Shown piece by piece: positions 31,233-40,719 of a DNA stretch of 64,000 nucleotides. The notes under the pieces were generated by a model. It was not told where the DNA came from and searched no databases. It saw nothing but the letters and a program-made list of their open reading frames with translations. The translations under genes and the position numbers were made by a program. The first letter of the stretch is position 1, and each line of letters begins with the position of its first letter. Source of the stretch: Pseudomonas chlororaphis (GTDB taxonomy: Bacteria; Pseudomonadota; Gammaproteobacteria; Pseudomonadales; Pseudomonadaceae); NCBI RefSeq assembly GCF_000783395.1, contig NZ_JSFK01000006.1, positions 118,354-182,353 of the forward strand, read 5' to 3'.

Positions 31233-31328
31233 CCCCATGGGAGCGAGCCTGCTCGCGATGGGGTCGATACATCCAACAGTTCTGTTGTTTGATCGAATGC
31301 CTTCGCGAGCAGGCTCGCTCCCACGGGG
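31233..31328. repeat. REPIN, family D
   Basis: CCCCATGGGAGCGAGCCTGC and its mirror ending GGCTCGCTCCCACGGGG flank about 45 bp. The core GGGAGCGAGCCTGCTCGCGA is palindromic. Other members are at 48580-48643, and a lone degenerate one at 62861-62885. Confidence 0.85.
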
Positions 31329-31356
31329 TCAACTGAAGATTTGATGGAGTGGTTTT

Positions 31357-32673
31357 ATGGGCCCATGGCTCGATAGCGTGACCGGCTGGCTGGCAGCCAA
31401 TCCACAGTGGCTGGCTGCTGCGGTATTCATTGTTGCCTTTGTGGAATGCCTGGCGATTGCCGGTTTGATCGTGCCTGGCACTGTGCTGCTGTTTGCCGTC
31501 GCCGTTCTCGCCGGCAGCGGCGCACTGTCGTTGAGCGAAACGTTGCTGTTGGGTTTTCTCGGCGGGATTCTCGGCGATGCCGTTTCGTATTTCCTTGGCC
31601 GCCATTTCCACCAGAACATCCGGCGCCTGCCGGGGCTGCGCCATCATCCGGAATGGATGGCGGGCGCCGAGTCTTACTTCCAGCGCTATGGCATCGCCAG
31701 CCTGCTGGTCGGTCGCTTTATCGGGCCGTTGCGGCCGATGCTGCCAATGGTCGCCGGCATGTGCGACATGCCCTTCCCGCGTTTTGCCGCTGTCAGTCTA
31801 TTAGCCGCCGCCGGCTGGAGTCTGGCTTATCTGCTGCCCGGTTGGGCCACCGGCGCGGCCTTCCGCCTGCCATTGCCAGAAGGGTTCTGGCTGCAAGCCG
31901 GGATTGTCGCCGGCAGCATCGCCGTAATGGTCGGCCTCAGCGTCAACAGCAGCCTGCGCCGGCACCGCCGCGCGACGATCTGGATCAGCAGCATGAGCCT
32001 GTTGATACTGGTCGGCCTGTTCATTGGCTATCCGTACCTGACAGCTCTCGATCAAGGCGTAATGACGCTGGTGCAGGAACATCGCCAACCGGTGCTCGAT
32101 GAAATCGCGGTCACGCTGACCCTGATCGGCGAATTCCGCAACATGCTGCTGTTCAGCGTCCTGCTGACGGGTCTGTTGCTGCTGTGTCGGCAATGGCGCC
32201 AGGCGATCTTTGTCGGCGGCACGCTGCTGGTGACTGCACTGGCCAATACCGGGACCAAGTACTTCTTCGCCCGGGTGCGCCCGGAAGTGCTGACCGATCC
32301 ACTGACCACTTACAGCATGCCCAGCGGCCACGCATCAGGTTCATTTGCGCTGTTTCTGACCCTGGCGGTACTGGCGGGTCGCGGACAACCACCGCGCATG
32401 CGTCTGACCTGGTTGCTGATCGCCTGTATTCCGGCCCTTTCCATCGCGCTCTCGCGGGTCTATCTGGGCGCTCACTGGCCGACCGACGTGTTGGCCGGTG
32501 CCATGCTCGCCGCCTGTGTCTGCGCAGCCGCTCTGTGGCTGAGTCAGCGCAAAACCGCGCTCAATCCCATGCCGTTCAAGATCTGGTGGTTGATCCTGCC
32601 GGCCATGTTGGCGCTGTTCGGCTTTTTCGTCCTGCGACATTTGCCTCATACGTTGCTGCGTTACGCCTATTGA
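31357..32673 (+). CDS. DedA-PAP2 fusion membrane protein
   Basis: This 438-residue polytopic protein joins two lipid-related domains. Residues about 20-170 are a DedA/VTT domain (FIVAFVECLAIAGLIVPGT and GRFIGPLRPMLPMVAGM, with the family F/GRF-x-P-x-R motif). Residues about 225-420 are a PAP2 phosphatase with all three motifs: KYFFARVRPE, PSGHASGS and SRVYLGAHWPTD. DedA proteins flip polyprenyl or other phospholipids and PAP2 enzymes dephosphorylate polyprenyl pyrophosphate or PA, so a coupled carrier-recycling role is inferred. PA4011 has the same layout as I recall. Confidence 0.92.
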   Translation: MGPWLDSVTGWLAANPQWLAAAVFIVAFVECLAIAGLIVPGTVLLFAVAVLAGSGALSLSETLLLGFLGGILGDAVSYFLGRHFHQNIRRLPGLRHHPEWMAGAESYFQRYGIASLLVGRFIGPLRPMLPMVAGMCDMPFPRFAAVSLLAAAGWSLAYLLPGWATGAAFRLPLPEGFWLQAGIVAGSIAVMVGLSVNSSLRRHRRATIWISSMSLLILVGLFIGYPYLTALDQGVMTLVQEHRQPVLDEIAVTLTLIGEFRNMLLFSVLLTGLLLLCRQWRQAIFVGGTLLVTALANTGTKYFFARVRPEVLTDPLTTYSMPSGHASGSFALFLTLAVLAGRGQPPRMRLTWLLIACIPALSIALSRVYLGAHWPTDVLAGAMLAACVCAAALWLSQRKTALNPMPFKIWWLILPAMLALFGFFVLRHLPHTLLRYAY

Positions 32674-33024
32674 ATGAGGCGATATACAAGCCTTATTACT
32701 TTCGCGCTGCTCTTTTAGGAAATCTCCGACATGAGCAGCGCTGTTCTCTTATCAAAGCTTCCATGCTCACGGTAAAACTTCTTATTTAGCAAGTTGCAAC
32801 TTCCTACACTTAAAAACAAAAACAATAGAAGTTACACATCACCTGTAAACCACCACAACATCGCCTTCCATAACTTGAAAAACCAGTTAGATTGAATCCA
32901 CAACCTTTGAAACCCTTCGGCAAATTCTCGCCATTAAAGTGAGACTGCTTGCACTTGCCTGCCAGACAAACAACTCAACTTGCAAATCGAGGGTTTCAAT
33001 ACATCAACTGATTTCGAGTACTCC
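32674..33024. other. AT-rich intergenic entry to the toxin island
   Basis: These 351 bp hold no convincing gene. An inverted repeat GCGCTGCTC/GAGCAGCGC (32704-32712 and 32733-32741) with a 20-base loop could end the upstream transcript, but it lacks a T-run. From about 32780 to 32950 the sequence is A/T-rich and unlike the flanking chromosome, so the promoter for the toxin genes should be here. I found no strong -35/-10 pair. Confidence 0.5.
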
Positions 33025-35055
33025 ATGAGTCCCAAGATACCGCGTAAACCGCCCCTCCCTCCAACACCACAACCTGACTCGAGCACATTGCCGCCCCTGC
33101 GGGCCGATACTCCGTTCACTGCAGGCGGGCCTGCCATGTTCCGTATACCGGGATTACCGAGTGGTCAGGACCCCGTCCATTCCGCTGGCGGCCGCCCGAT
33201 CATCGATAACAGCCCGCCTGCCGTCGTCATCCAAACCATGCCCGCTAAAAATTCTGCCCGTCTGGCAAGCGATAATTCGCCCGACTCCTATTGGCTGCGC
33301 GACGACTTCCTGCGCGGCATGAAACCGGCGGAGGATGATGGTTTTCGCTGGATCGTCGGACGCCAGTTTGCCGACGTCGAACATGAAGGAGGCTTGCGCA
33401 CCACTCATGTCGGCCAGGATGCTGCCGGGGTTTATCGCTGCAAGTTGGTCACCGAGCGAGCGGCTTCCGGGCCGGCGCTTTACAGGAATGAAGGCCGGTT
33501 GACCTGGCGCCTGACGGAGCATCCGGCGCCCACGGTGGCCTCGACAAAACGACCTGCGCCGCCAGCGAGCGATCAACCGGGGACTGTTTCCGCGGCAAAA
33601 CAGCCTCGACCTGCCCACCTCGATGCAAATGTGTACAGAGCCTCCCAGCGGTCACCCGACGCACAAGGCTATTACGAGCTGGCACCGGCATTCGGCGTGA
33701 ACAATACGGTCACGCAGTTTGCCTTCATGGATCACTTCGGCCGGTGGATCCCGGTCGATCCACCGGCCGGCGGTTTCGCCGCCCGGCCCACACGTTTGAA
33801 GCACTGGACCGATCACGAGATCTGGCAGGTGTATGACATCCATGGCCAGGACCTTGTGCGTTTTCGCACCGATGCCGAAGCCAGCGGCAAGCGCCCGCAG
33901 TGGGTCGAACCCACACTCACGAATCCACGCAACGACTTGCTGCGCGACGCCTTGCGCTGGTTGCACCCGACCATGAGCCTTACCCAGCGCGAGGCATTCC
34001 TGCAGTCCTACAACCTGCTGCCCGGTCAGTTGACCCGCTTGCAACAGGCCATGAAGAACGACGCGAAAATGCCGCAATGGGCGCAGGCGCACAAAAGCCT
34101 GATCGAAGACATCGACAACCCGCAGCGCCTCGAGCAAATGAGCCTGGACGCCGTCAAGGAGCTCAACCTCAAGCGCGATGCCCGGCACGACTGGTACCGC
34201 CTTGAAACCAGCATGACCGCACCAGTGCGCGAAGCACTGCTGAGCAAACTCGGGTATCTGCGCAACAAGAACAACTGCCTGTACCGCACGGACATTCCGG
34301 CGCTGTTCCGTGGCGACGAACGCACCCCGTTCGAACTCGCCAACGACGGCTTCATGCTGCCGCGATACAAGCACAAACCGGGCGCTACCACGCATAAGCC
34401 GATGAGCGCGACCTTCAGCCTCAAAGAAGGGCAGATGTACGCGCGACAGCCTGACCCTGAGTACTTGCGCTTCAACAGCCAGACTCATAAATACCCGGGG
34501 CGGGAGGCTGGCGATAGCGATTCGGGCAGTGATGCCAGTGACGCAGAAAGCACCACATCGTCTGGCTGGTCCGATGCCACCAGCCCGGTTCCGTGGGATC
34601 ACGATCGAAACTACCAATCAACACGGACACGCCAGCAGGAAATGTTTCTGTATGTGCTGGATACCCGCCATCTGGAAGTGGTGCCGCATGAAGAAAACAT
34701 GAGTTTCAATTCGGCGGCCCGTGACACACCCCCTACCTGGTTTCCCTCCGATGACTTCGAAGGGCTGATATCCGTCAGCCACAGCGGACTGGATGCCGAG
34801 CGTATCTGGCTGCTCAATTCCGCCCTGACCAAAGCGGTAAAGATCGACGACATCAAAGACCAGGCAGGTGCAAGCGCAGAGCGCATCGAAGGTGCCACCC
34901 ATGTCGGACATCAGAACAGATTCGAGTACGACCGGTTGATCGACGAAGCCGAGGCCGCGGGCAAACCCGTGCTCAGGCTGTCGGGCAACGGTGACGAATT
35001 TGCCTACGACATCAATTGGCCCGAATCGGCAACGCCGATAGCTCAACATCAGTGA
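33025..35055 (+). CDS. Putative ADP-ribosyltransferase toxin 1 (cholera-toxin A1-like C-terminal domain)
   Basis: The protein is 676 residues and has no signal peptide. The first 200 residues are Pro/Ser-rich and partly disordered. Residues about 260-360 form a block shared with the two downstream paralogues (WTDHEIWQVYDIHGQDLVRF; LHPTMSLTQREAFLQSYNLL). The C-terminal third reads like CT/LT A1: LYRTD with R421, then a GFMLPR turn, MSATFS (460-465) in place of the STS strand, FLYVLDTRHLEVVP, and DFEG with candidate catalytic E579 before GLDAERIWLL. An acidic Ser/Asp insert of about 45 residues splits the domain. The frame also opens at a TTG, 32980; ATG 33025 is preferred because paralogues start similarly. 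NAD-dependent activity is inferred. Confidence 0.65.
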   Translation: MSPKIPRKPPLPPTPQPDSSTLPPLRADTPFTAGGPAMFRIPGLPSGQDPVHSAGGRPIIDNSPPAVVIQTMPAKNSARLASDNSPDSYWLRDDFLRGMKPAEDDGFRWIVGRQFADVEHEGGLRTTHVGQDAAGVYRCKLVTERAASGPALYRNEGRLTWRLTEHPAPTVASTKRPAPPASDQPGTVSAAKQPRPAHLDANVYRASQRSPDAQGYYELAPAFGVNNTVTQFAFMDHFGRWIPVDPPAGGFAARPTRLKHWTDHEIWQVYDIHGQDLVRFRTDAEASGKRPQWVEPTLTNPRNDLLRDALRWLHPTMSLTQREAFLQSYNLLPGQLTRLQQAMKNDAKMPQWAQAHKSLIEDIDNPQRLEQMSLDAVKELNLKRDARHDWYRLETSMTAPVREALLSKLGYLRNKNNCLYRTDIPALFRGDERTPFELANDGFMLPRYKHKPGATTHKPMSATFSLKEGQMYARQPDPEYLRFNSQTHKYPGREAGDSDSGSDASDAESTTSSGWSDATSPVPWDHDRNYQSTRTRQQEMFLYVLDTRHLEVVPHEENMSFNSAARDTPPTWFPSDDFEGLISVSHSGLDAERIWLLNSALTKAVKIDDIKDQAGASAERIEGATHVGHQNRFEYDRLIDEAEAAGKPVLRLSGNGDEFAYDINWPESATPIAQHQ

Positions 35056-35104
35056 CACACCGGTAGGGACACCGGCCATACGTCTTCATTAAAGGATTAA
35101 TGAC

Positions 35105-38100
35105 ATGTCAAAACTTATCGCTCCATCTGTGCAAATACCCGATATCCGCCCCATTCAAGTCAATCCCGTCAGCGCCTCGGCCAACCCCCATGCACCGCAG
35201 GCGGGCAGACTCAACAGCGCTACGCTGGCAGACGATGCTGACGCCGCCTATCGACGTACGCTGAAATCCCTCGACAAACATTTCGGCCCCTTGCGCATCG
35301 GCGAAATGCTCACCAGCCGCGTTGAACTCCAGGCCTTGGGCGCGACGGTGCATGGTCAGCCCATCAGTCCGGCGAATGCCGGCATGCAACGCGTGGATCG
35401 AGCCTTTCTCGACGGGCTCAATTTCGACGCAGACCGGGTGCAGGCGCGCTTGATGTCCGTGGACACCCCGGACAGCGATGTGGCGGCGATGCTGTTCTAT
35501 GAAATCGTCTGCAAGCGCTCGGTCAACGCCGGGCCACTGTTCGTCGCCGATACAACCATCGCCCCCGGCAGCGCGGTGGATCGCCTGAATCAATTGGGCA
35601 AGGCTGCGCAAAAACTGGATATCCATCGCGCCGACGCAATTGAAAATGCACCGGGCTGGGTCAGCAAGAACAAAAGCTACTTGATGAGCGGCGCCGGCGT
35701 CGGCATGCAGGCATTCGGCATCTACAGCGGCTATAAGGCCATGATCGATGCGATCAAACATGGCGACACACTGGAAGCGGTTTTCCAGGGTGGCTCGATC
35801 GCTGCCGAATTCGGCTCACTGATCATCGAGCGGGGGCTGACCAAGACCGGTGAAGCCATGCTCAGGAATGGCGGGAGCGCGCTGAAGTATTTCCCGCTGA
35901 CGTCGGTGGGCAAATACATGAGTCGCGGTGCCGGGATGTTTGCCAGCGCAATCACCCTGCCCTTCGACATCGCCGATGCGATCAAGTCCTTCAATGCTGC
36001 CGCCGCGACGCAGGGTAAAGAGGCCCAGGATCACTACGTCAGTGGCGGTCTGAGCGTAGCGGGTGCGGGCATCAGCCTGATACTGGGCGTTGCCGCGTTG
36101 GCCGGTTTTGGCAGCGTCGCCGGGCCGGTCGGGCTCGTCGCTGCCGGACTGCTCATCGCCGCTTCGATGATCTACCAGGCCGCCCGAGTGGTGGACGACA
36201 TCGATGACTACATCGAACTGACCTTTGAAGAACGCCTGCGCTCGGGCTGGTTCGCCTTCACCAACCAGGAACTGGACCAGAACGTACTGGATCGCTTCAA
36301 GCTCTCCAAGGGCTATCGCGACCACCAGCAGCAGCTCGAATTGTCGGCCAGGGACATGCTGGAGGGCGCCTACAAACACTCCATCGAGTACGTGATCAAC
36401 GGTGCTTTTCAGATTGAATTGAAGCCCGTGGAAATCTGGCGTTATCAATGGGACGAAAGCGCTGGCCAACAGCCGTTCAAGCTCGACAACCAGGCAGTCG
36501 TTGTCGCGGGTGACGACGTGATCGATGCCGGCAACGGCCTGCCCGCCAATCTCAAAGGCAAAGTATCGGGCAGTGCCGGTGACGACAAAGGCATTTTCTG
36601 GCGCCTGGGTGACGGCAATGACCGGGTCATCGGGGTCCGGGACAAGCCCAATCTGTTTACCTATCGCGCGGATCACAAGGCGCTGACCGGGGGCGACAGG
36701 AACGATGCGTTTTATCAGGACATCACCGAGCAGGAATTGAACCGGCCAAGCAAACCGGCGCACCTCAATGTGCTGGATGGCGGCGCAGGTTCCGACACGC
36801 TGGCCTTCCAAGGCAGCCGCCCGCTCAGCGACACTCGCCACATTGGCCACGACATCAACCTGCACAGCGGCAGAGTGGCGCTGCGAGGTCTTGATCCTGC
36901 CGTCGATGCCGTTGAGGTCGCGCAACTTACCTCGATCGAAAACGTCTCGACACTGCGCAAAGGCACCAGCCGTGTCAGCGGAAACGACGAGGCCAACCAG
37001 ATTTCCGCCAATGGCTACGACCGCATCAATGCCGGCGGCGGCGACGACACCATTGCGCTCTACGGATGGGATTGTCGGGTGGAAGGTGGCAGCGGCGCAG
37101 ATCGTTACTACATCGCCAGCAGCAACGCGCGAACGACCATTGTCGAGGACGGTGAACAGTCGAGCCTGATCGAGTTCGGCTGGCCGGCGGACGTCATCCA
37201 GCGTTGGCAGATCGTCAACACTGCGCTGGTGATCAGCTCATTGCGCGGCGAGGATGGCAACGATCCCGAGCATGTCCTCACGCTGGAAAATGTCTATCAG
37301 TGGGTCGATGGCAAGCGTCAGCTGAAAAATGACCGATTGCGCTTCAAGACTCAGGACGGCTATGAACTGCTCGCTCAGTTACCTCAGCAGCCGGGTGAGG
37401 CACCGCGTCAGAATATCGAGCCCGCCGTGGTCGTGATTGGCCAACCGGCGGCGGCGCCGCAAATCGTTAACGGCGGCACGGTCGAGATCGCCGAACAAGG
37501 TTTGAAGCAGCACTTTGTATCGCGCACGGACCGTCAGGTGGAGTTCGTTGCTCAGCGCAATACCGCCGAAACCTCGCGCAGCATTTATCTCGAGTTCGAC
37601 AGCACTGAAATCATCGGCGTGCAAGTCAGCTATGAAGTACACCTGCGCAAAAACGTTTCGGGCAATACCCTCATGTACTACAAGGATTTCACCCTGTCGG
37701 TCAGTCTGCCTTCCAAGGTCGTGATGTTCAAAGGCATCATCCAGCCCATCGCAGCGGCCACCGGTTACAGTGGTAGAAACAGCCTGAAAGTCACCACGCC
37801 ACGCCTGCAGCAGAACGTTGTGTTGATCATGCAGGACCAGATTTCATACCGGCTGCAGATCCCAGAACTGGACTATGAAGACGATGCGAAAAACCCCGGC
37901 CCCCGCGTAAGCAGCACCCGCAGCTGCCTTAAGCCACGCAAGGGCAACTATCGCTTTGTCAGGCCGCTGGCCAGCGTGAAGCCGCTGATCGCAGCAGAAC
38001 CCAGCCGTATTACCATCGACACCGGTTCGCACACCGGCATTTACGTGCTCGAAGGCCAGAGTTCGACTTACGACGTACATCTTGCCAGCAACACGATCAT

Positions 38101-38581
38101 TCGCCTTTCGACGCCAGGCGCGGCGGCCAAAACCGCCGATGCTTCGACCTGGACGCTGTACACCCACACATTGAAAGAAACGGTCACCCGCGACGACATA
38201 CAACTGGATGGCAATCGCTTACGCATCGCCAGTGTCACGATTGAATTGCCCGAAATCGAAGACGACGTCCCGGTGGAGTCCATTAGCGTGGCGACTTCGG
38301 TCGGCAATATTTATGAAGTCTCCCTGCTGTTTGAGGTGCTCCAGCTATACGTCATCGATGCGAGTGGCTACGCCAGCGTCGAAGCGCTGTTGGCCGAGAT
38401 CGATACGCATCAACAGCGAAACGAACTGGCGGCAAGGGTTCATGTCACCCATATCGGCGTCAAAGCCGGAACCATCGGCACGGTGGTGTACAACTCAGTG
38501 AGGAAATACTGGGGCCTGGAATCCGATCCACAGGCGCGAATCAAACCCGAAGATCTGCTCCTTTCAGGCAACGAGACCTGA
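35105..38581 (+). CDS. Large TcdA/TcdB-Mcf-like pore-forming protein with RTX-like repeats
   Basis: The 1158-residue protein is a candidate translocator for the neighbouring toxins. Residues about 183-410 resemble the pore-forming/translocation region of TcdA/TcdB and Mcf-type toxins: GAGVGMQAFGIYSGYKAMIDA, then Gly/Ala-rich hydrophobic hairpins near 314-363, then a charged helix. Gly/Asp nonapeptide-like repeats follow near 475-512, 555-565 and 641-672 (GGAGSDTL, NAGGGDDTI, GGSGADRY), as in RTX calcium-binding proteins. The last 400 residues look beta-rich. I see no glucosyltransferase, protease or signal peptide, and no type I secretion genes nearby. AAGGA precedes the ATG, 49 bp after toxin 1. 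Confidence 0.6.
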   Translation: MSKLIAPSVQIPDIRPIQVNPVSASANPHAPQAGRLNSATLADDADAAYRRTLKSLDKHFGPLRIGEMLTSRVELQALGATVHGQPISPANAGMQRVDRAFLDGLNFDADRVQARLMSVDTPDSDVAAMLFYEIVCKRSVNAGPLFVADTTIAPGSAVDRLNQLGKAAQKLDIHRADAIENAPGWVSKNKSYLMSGAGVGMQAFGIYSGYKAMIDAIKHGDTLEAVFQGGSIAAEFGSLIIERGLTKTGEAMLRNGGSALKYFPLTSVGKYMSRGAGMFASAITLPFDIADAIKSFNAAAATQGKEAQDHYVSGGLSVAGAGISLILGVAALAGFGSVAGPVGLVAAGLLIAASMIYQAARVVDDIDDYIELTFEERLRSGWFAFTNQELDQNVLDRFKLSKGYRDHQQQLELSARDMLEGAYKHSIEYVINGAFQIELKPVEIWRYQWDESAGQQPFKLDNQAVVVAGDDVIDAGNGLPANLKGKVSGSAGDDKGIFWRLGDGNDRVIGVRDKPNLFTYRADHKALTGGDRNDAFYQDITEQELNRPSKPAHLNVLDGGAGSDTLAFQGSRPLSDTRHIGHDINLHSGRVALRGLDPAVDAVEVAQLTSIENVSTLRKGTSRVSGNDEANQISANGYDRINAGGGDDTIALYGWDCRVEGGSGADRYYIASSNARTTIVEDGEQSSLIEFGWPADVIQRWQIVNTALVISSLRGEDGNDPEHVLTLENVYQWVDGKRQLKNDRLRFKTQDGYELLAQLPQQPGEAPRQNIEPAVVVIGQPAAAPQIVNGGTVEIAEQGLKQHFVSRTDRQVEFVAQRNTAETSRSIYLEFDSTEIIGVQVSYEVHLRKNVSGNTLMYYKDFTLSVSLPSKVVMFKGIIQPIAAATGYSGRNSLKVTTPRLQQNVVLIMQDQISYRLQIPELDYEDDAKNPGPRVSSTRSCLKPRKGNYRFVRPLASVKPLIAAEPSRITIDTGSHTGIYVLEGQSSTYDVHLASNTIIRLSTPGAAAKTADASTWTLYTHTLKETVTRDDIQLDGNRLRIASVTIELPEIEDDVPVESISVATSVGNIYEVSLLFEVLQLYVIDASGYASVEALLAEIDTHQQRNELAARVHVTHIGVKAGTIGTVVYNSVRKYWGLESDPQARIKPEDLLLSGNET

Positions 38582-38694
38582 CCGCGCTCTGCCCGGCTTC
38601 ATCGACGTGTCTGTGTGGATGTGACGTCCACGCGGGCACCCTGCTCACTTCAGCCTACGGACAGGTTGAATCGCAAAAAAACGGAGTTTTATGC

Positions 38695-40671
38695 ATGCGC
38701 CAAAAACCGGGTCTACGCCCCAAATCACCGACAGTCGACACACCGGCGGCCTCAGCATCGCTACCCGTGGATCATTCGGTTAACAATCCGATATTCCCCA
38801 CCCCCGAAAGCATTCCGGGTCATATACCGGTCGATGTGCCCTCTTCTCCCAAGCGACCGCGACTGGATGAACCTGGCAGTTCCAGACACAAAACCTCACC
38901 TGTCGAAGTGAGTGTTGTGCCGAGAACTCCCGCAGACACGCCCGCTTTTTCGCTGACGTCACTGGAAGATTTCGCACATCCGTTTTTTGGCGACCTACCC
39001 GCGCCGAACGAATCCGGCATCCGGCGTTATCTCGCCAAGGACTGGGTGGACGTACAACTTCCGGACACCGAAGGCCGGCACCACGTTTGCGTGCAATACG
39101 ATGCCGAGCTCAGGGCGTACAGGGTGATGTCCTTCCGGCGCCTGGCACCTGGCCCACCGATCTACCGAACCACACAGGACAATCTGTGGAGTCTGGATCG
39201 ACACCTAACTTTCCTGAACGGCGATGACTATGCGTTTTCCGCGACAGCGGATGCTGATGGCTACTACGCGTTTCGTGCGCTCGGATCGAGCAGTGACGCG
39301 GCCATCCTCGGCTATGCCTTCAAGCACCCTGAGCATCAGTGGGTGGCCATCGATCCTGCGCAAGCCAGGGACAGGAGGTCAGCTGTTGCGCAATGGTCGG
39401 ATCAGGACATCCAGCGTATGTACATTGTGGATGACGCACGGATTTCCGACTTCCGCACACAAGCGCAAGCGTCCGGTAAGGCGCCGGCCTGGGCACCTCG
39501 AGCACAGAACACCGAAGACCATCTATTTGTCGCCGAGTCATTGAAGTGGCTGCATCCACAAATGCCATTGGCCCAGCGTCTGGAATTGCAGCGCAGCTAT
39601 AACCTGACCCAGGATCAACTGTGTCGGCTACGTACAGAGTCGGGTGATGGCCAAATACCGGAATGGGCTGAACAACACAAACGCCTGAGTCTCGATTCGA
39701 GCAATGGTCAACGCTTCAACCTGATCGCCGAAGAGCTGGACAACTACATTCAAGACTTGAGGAGCCAAGGCCTGGGTCTCGATCATCACTGGCCCGCCAC
39801 CCGCTACAGCGATGCTTTTTTAGCTGACTACGCGGCCCACCTCGGCTACCAGCGAACCAGACACAACATGCTGTACCGCACCGACATTCCGGCGCTGTTT
39901 CGCGGCGAAACCCGGTTACCGTTCGAGTTGGCCCGGGATGGTCGGATGATGTACCGCAAAGGCAATCCCACGGGCACCACGAACAAGCGCGCACTCAGTG
40001 CAACGTTCGGACTGCATGACGCCACCGCCTACGCGGCAACCAAGGGCGGGTTCTATCACGAGTTGCATTACAACTCGCAGGCCAATCGTTTTCCCGGCGT
40101 GAATCCTCAAAGCTCTAAAGGGCAAACCGGCGAGTCATCCGATTCGGGGGGCAGTTCGGTGTCGGAAGGTAAACGAACCGGCGACGAAACCGACTCTGAC
40201 AGCTCTTTTGTTTTCGATGACTCGAAAGGTTATGAATCCACGCGCCGCCAGCAAACCACGTCATTTGTGTATGCCATTGATACCCGAGGCCTGGAAGTGG
40301 TCCCGGGGGCAGAGAACAAGGCATTCAACCCGACTAACGGTAAATTCCTCTTCGATGACCTGGAGGGGCACATCTCCACGCCCACACGCGGCATCAGTGC
40401 CGAACGGATCTGGCTGGTACGTTCCGACCTGACGCGTGCCGCCCGGGTCAAGGATGTGCTGGCGCAGGCGGGTGACCGTGTCGCGGCGATCGAACAGGCC
40501 ACATGGGCGGGAACCGACAGTCGAACGGCTGGTTACTTTGGCAGTAACGCCTATGACAACCTGATCGACGAAATCGCTGTTTCAGGGGGCGTGATCGTTG
40601 ATTTGCCCAAAGGCGACAAGACGTTCGCCGACGACATCGTCTGGCCGGTTCCCGAGCATGACCGACCCTGA
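38695..40671 (+). CDS. Putative ADP-ribosyltransferase toxin 2 (paralogue)
   Basis: This 658-residue paralogue starts MRQKPGLRPKSP, close to toxin 3 (MRQKTGPLRPSP). That suggests a shared N-terminal signal for a non-Sec route, since there is no hydrophobic signal. The shared middle block (SDQDIQRMYIVDD; LHPQMPLAQRLELQRSYNL; PEWAEQHKRL) precedes the A1-like domain: LYRTD with R395, LSATFG (434-439), FVYAIDTRGLEVVP, DLEG with E557, and GISAERIWLV. A Ser/Asp/Glu-rich insert lies between the second and third motifs. ACGGAG sits eight bases before the ATG. The 113-bp gap after the pore gene is the largest inside the cluster. Confidence 0.65.
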   Translation: MRQKPGLRPKSPTVDTPAASASLPVDHSVNNPIFPTPESIPGHIPVDVPSSPKRPRLDEPGSSRHKTSPVEVSVVPRTPADTPAFSLTSLEDFAHPFFGDLPAPNESGIRRYLAKDWVDVQLPDTEGRHHVCVQYDAELRAYRVMSFRRLAPGPPIYRTTQDNLWSLDRHLTFLNGDDYAFSATADADGYYAFRALGSSSDAAILGYAFKHPEHQWVAIDPAQARDRRSAVAQWSDQDIQRMYIVDDARISDFRTQAQASGKAPAWAPRAQNTEDHLFVAESLKWLHPQMPLAQRLELQRSYNLTQDQLCRLRTESGDGQIPEWAEQHKRLSLDSSNGQRFNLIAEELDNYIQDLRSQGLGLDHHWPATRYSDAFLADYAAHLGYQRTRHNMLYRTDIPALFRGETRLPFELARDGRMMYRKGNPTGTTNKRALSATFGLHDATAYAATKGGFYHELHYNSQANRFPGVNPQSSKGQTGESSDSGGSSVSEGKRTGDETDSDSSFVFDDSKGYESTRRQQTTSFVYAIDTRGLEVVPGAENKAFNPTNGKFLFDDLEGHISTPTRGISAERIWLVRSDLTRAARVKDVLAQAGDRVAAIEQATWAGTDSRTAGYFGSNAYDNLIDEIAVSGGVIVDLPKGDKTFADDIVWPVPEHDRP

Positions 40672-40719
40672 ACTCACTCAGCCAACGGATGGCTGACTCA
40701 ATCACATGGAGTGACCTTT

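Noticed and set aside
31233..31328. Spaced palindromic repeats considered as a CRISPR array
   Set aside because: Repeats occur as single inverted pairs, not direct repeats with regular spacers; no cas genes in the window.
35105..38581. Reading the 1158-residue protein as a Fit/Mcf insecticidal toxin or an RTX adhesin
   Set aside because: It is far shorter than FitD/Mcf and lacks the fit regulatory and transport genes; RTX repeats are few and no type I secretion genes adjoin. Only the pore-forming resemblance is kept.
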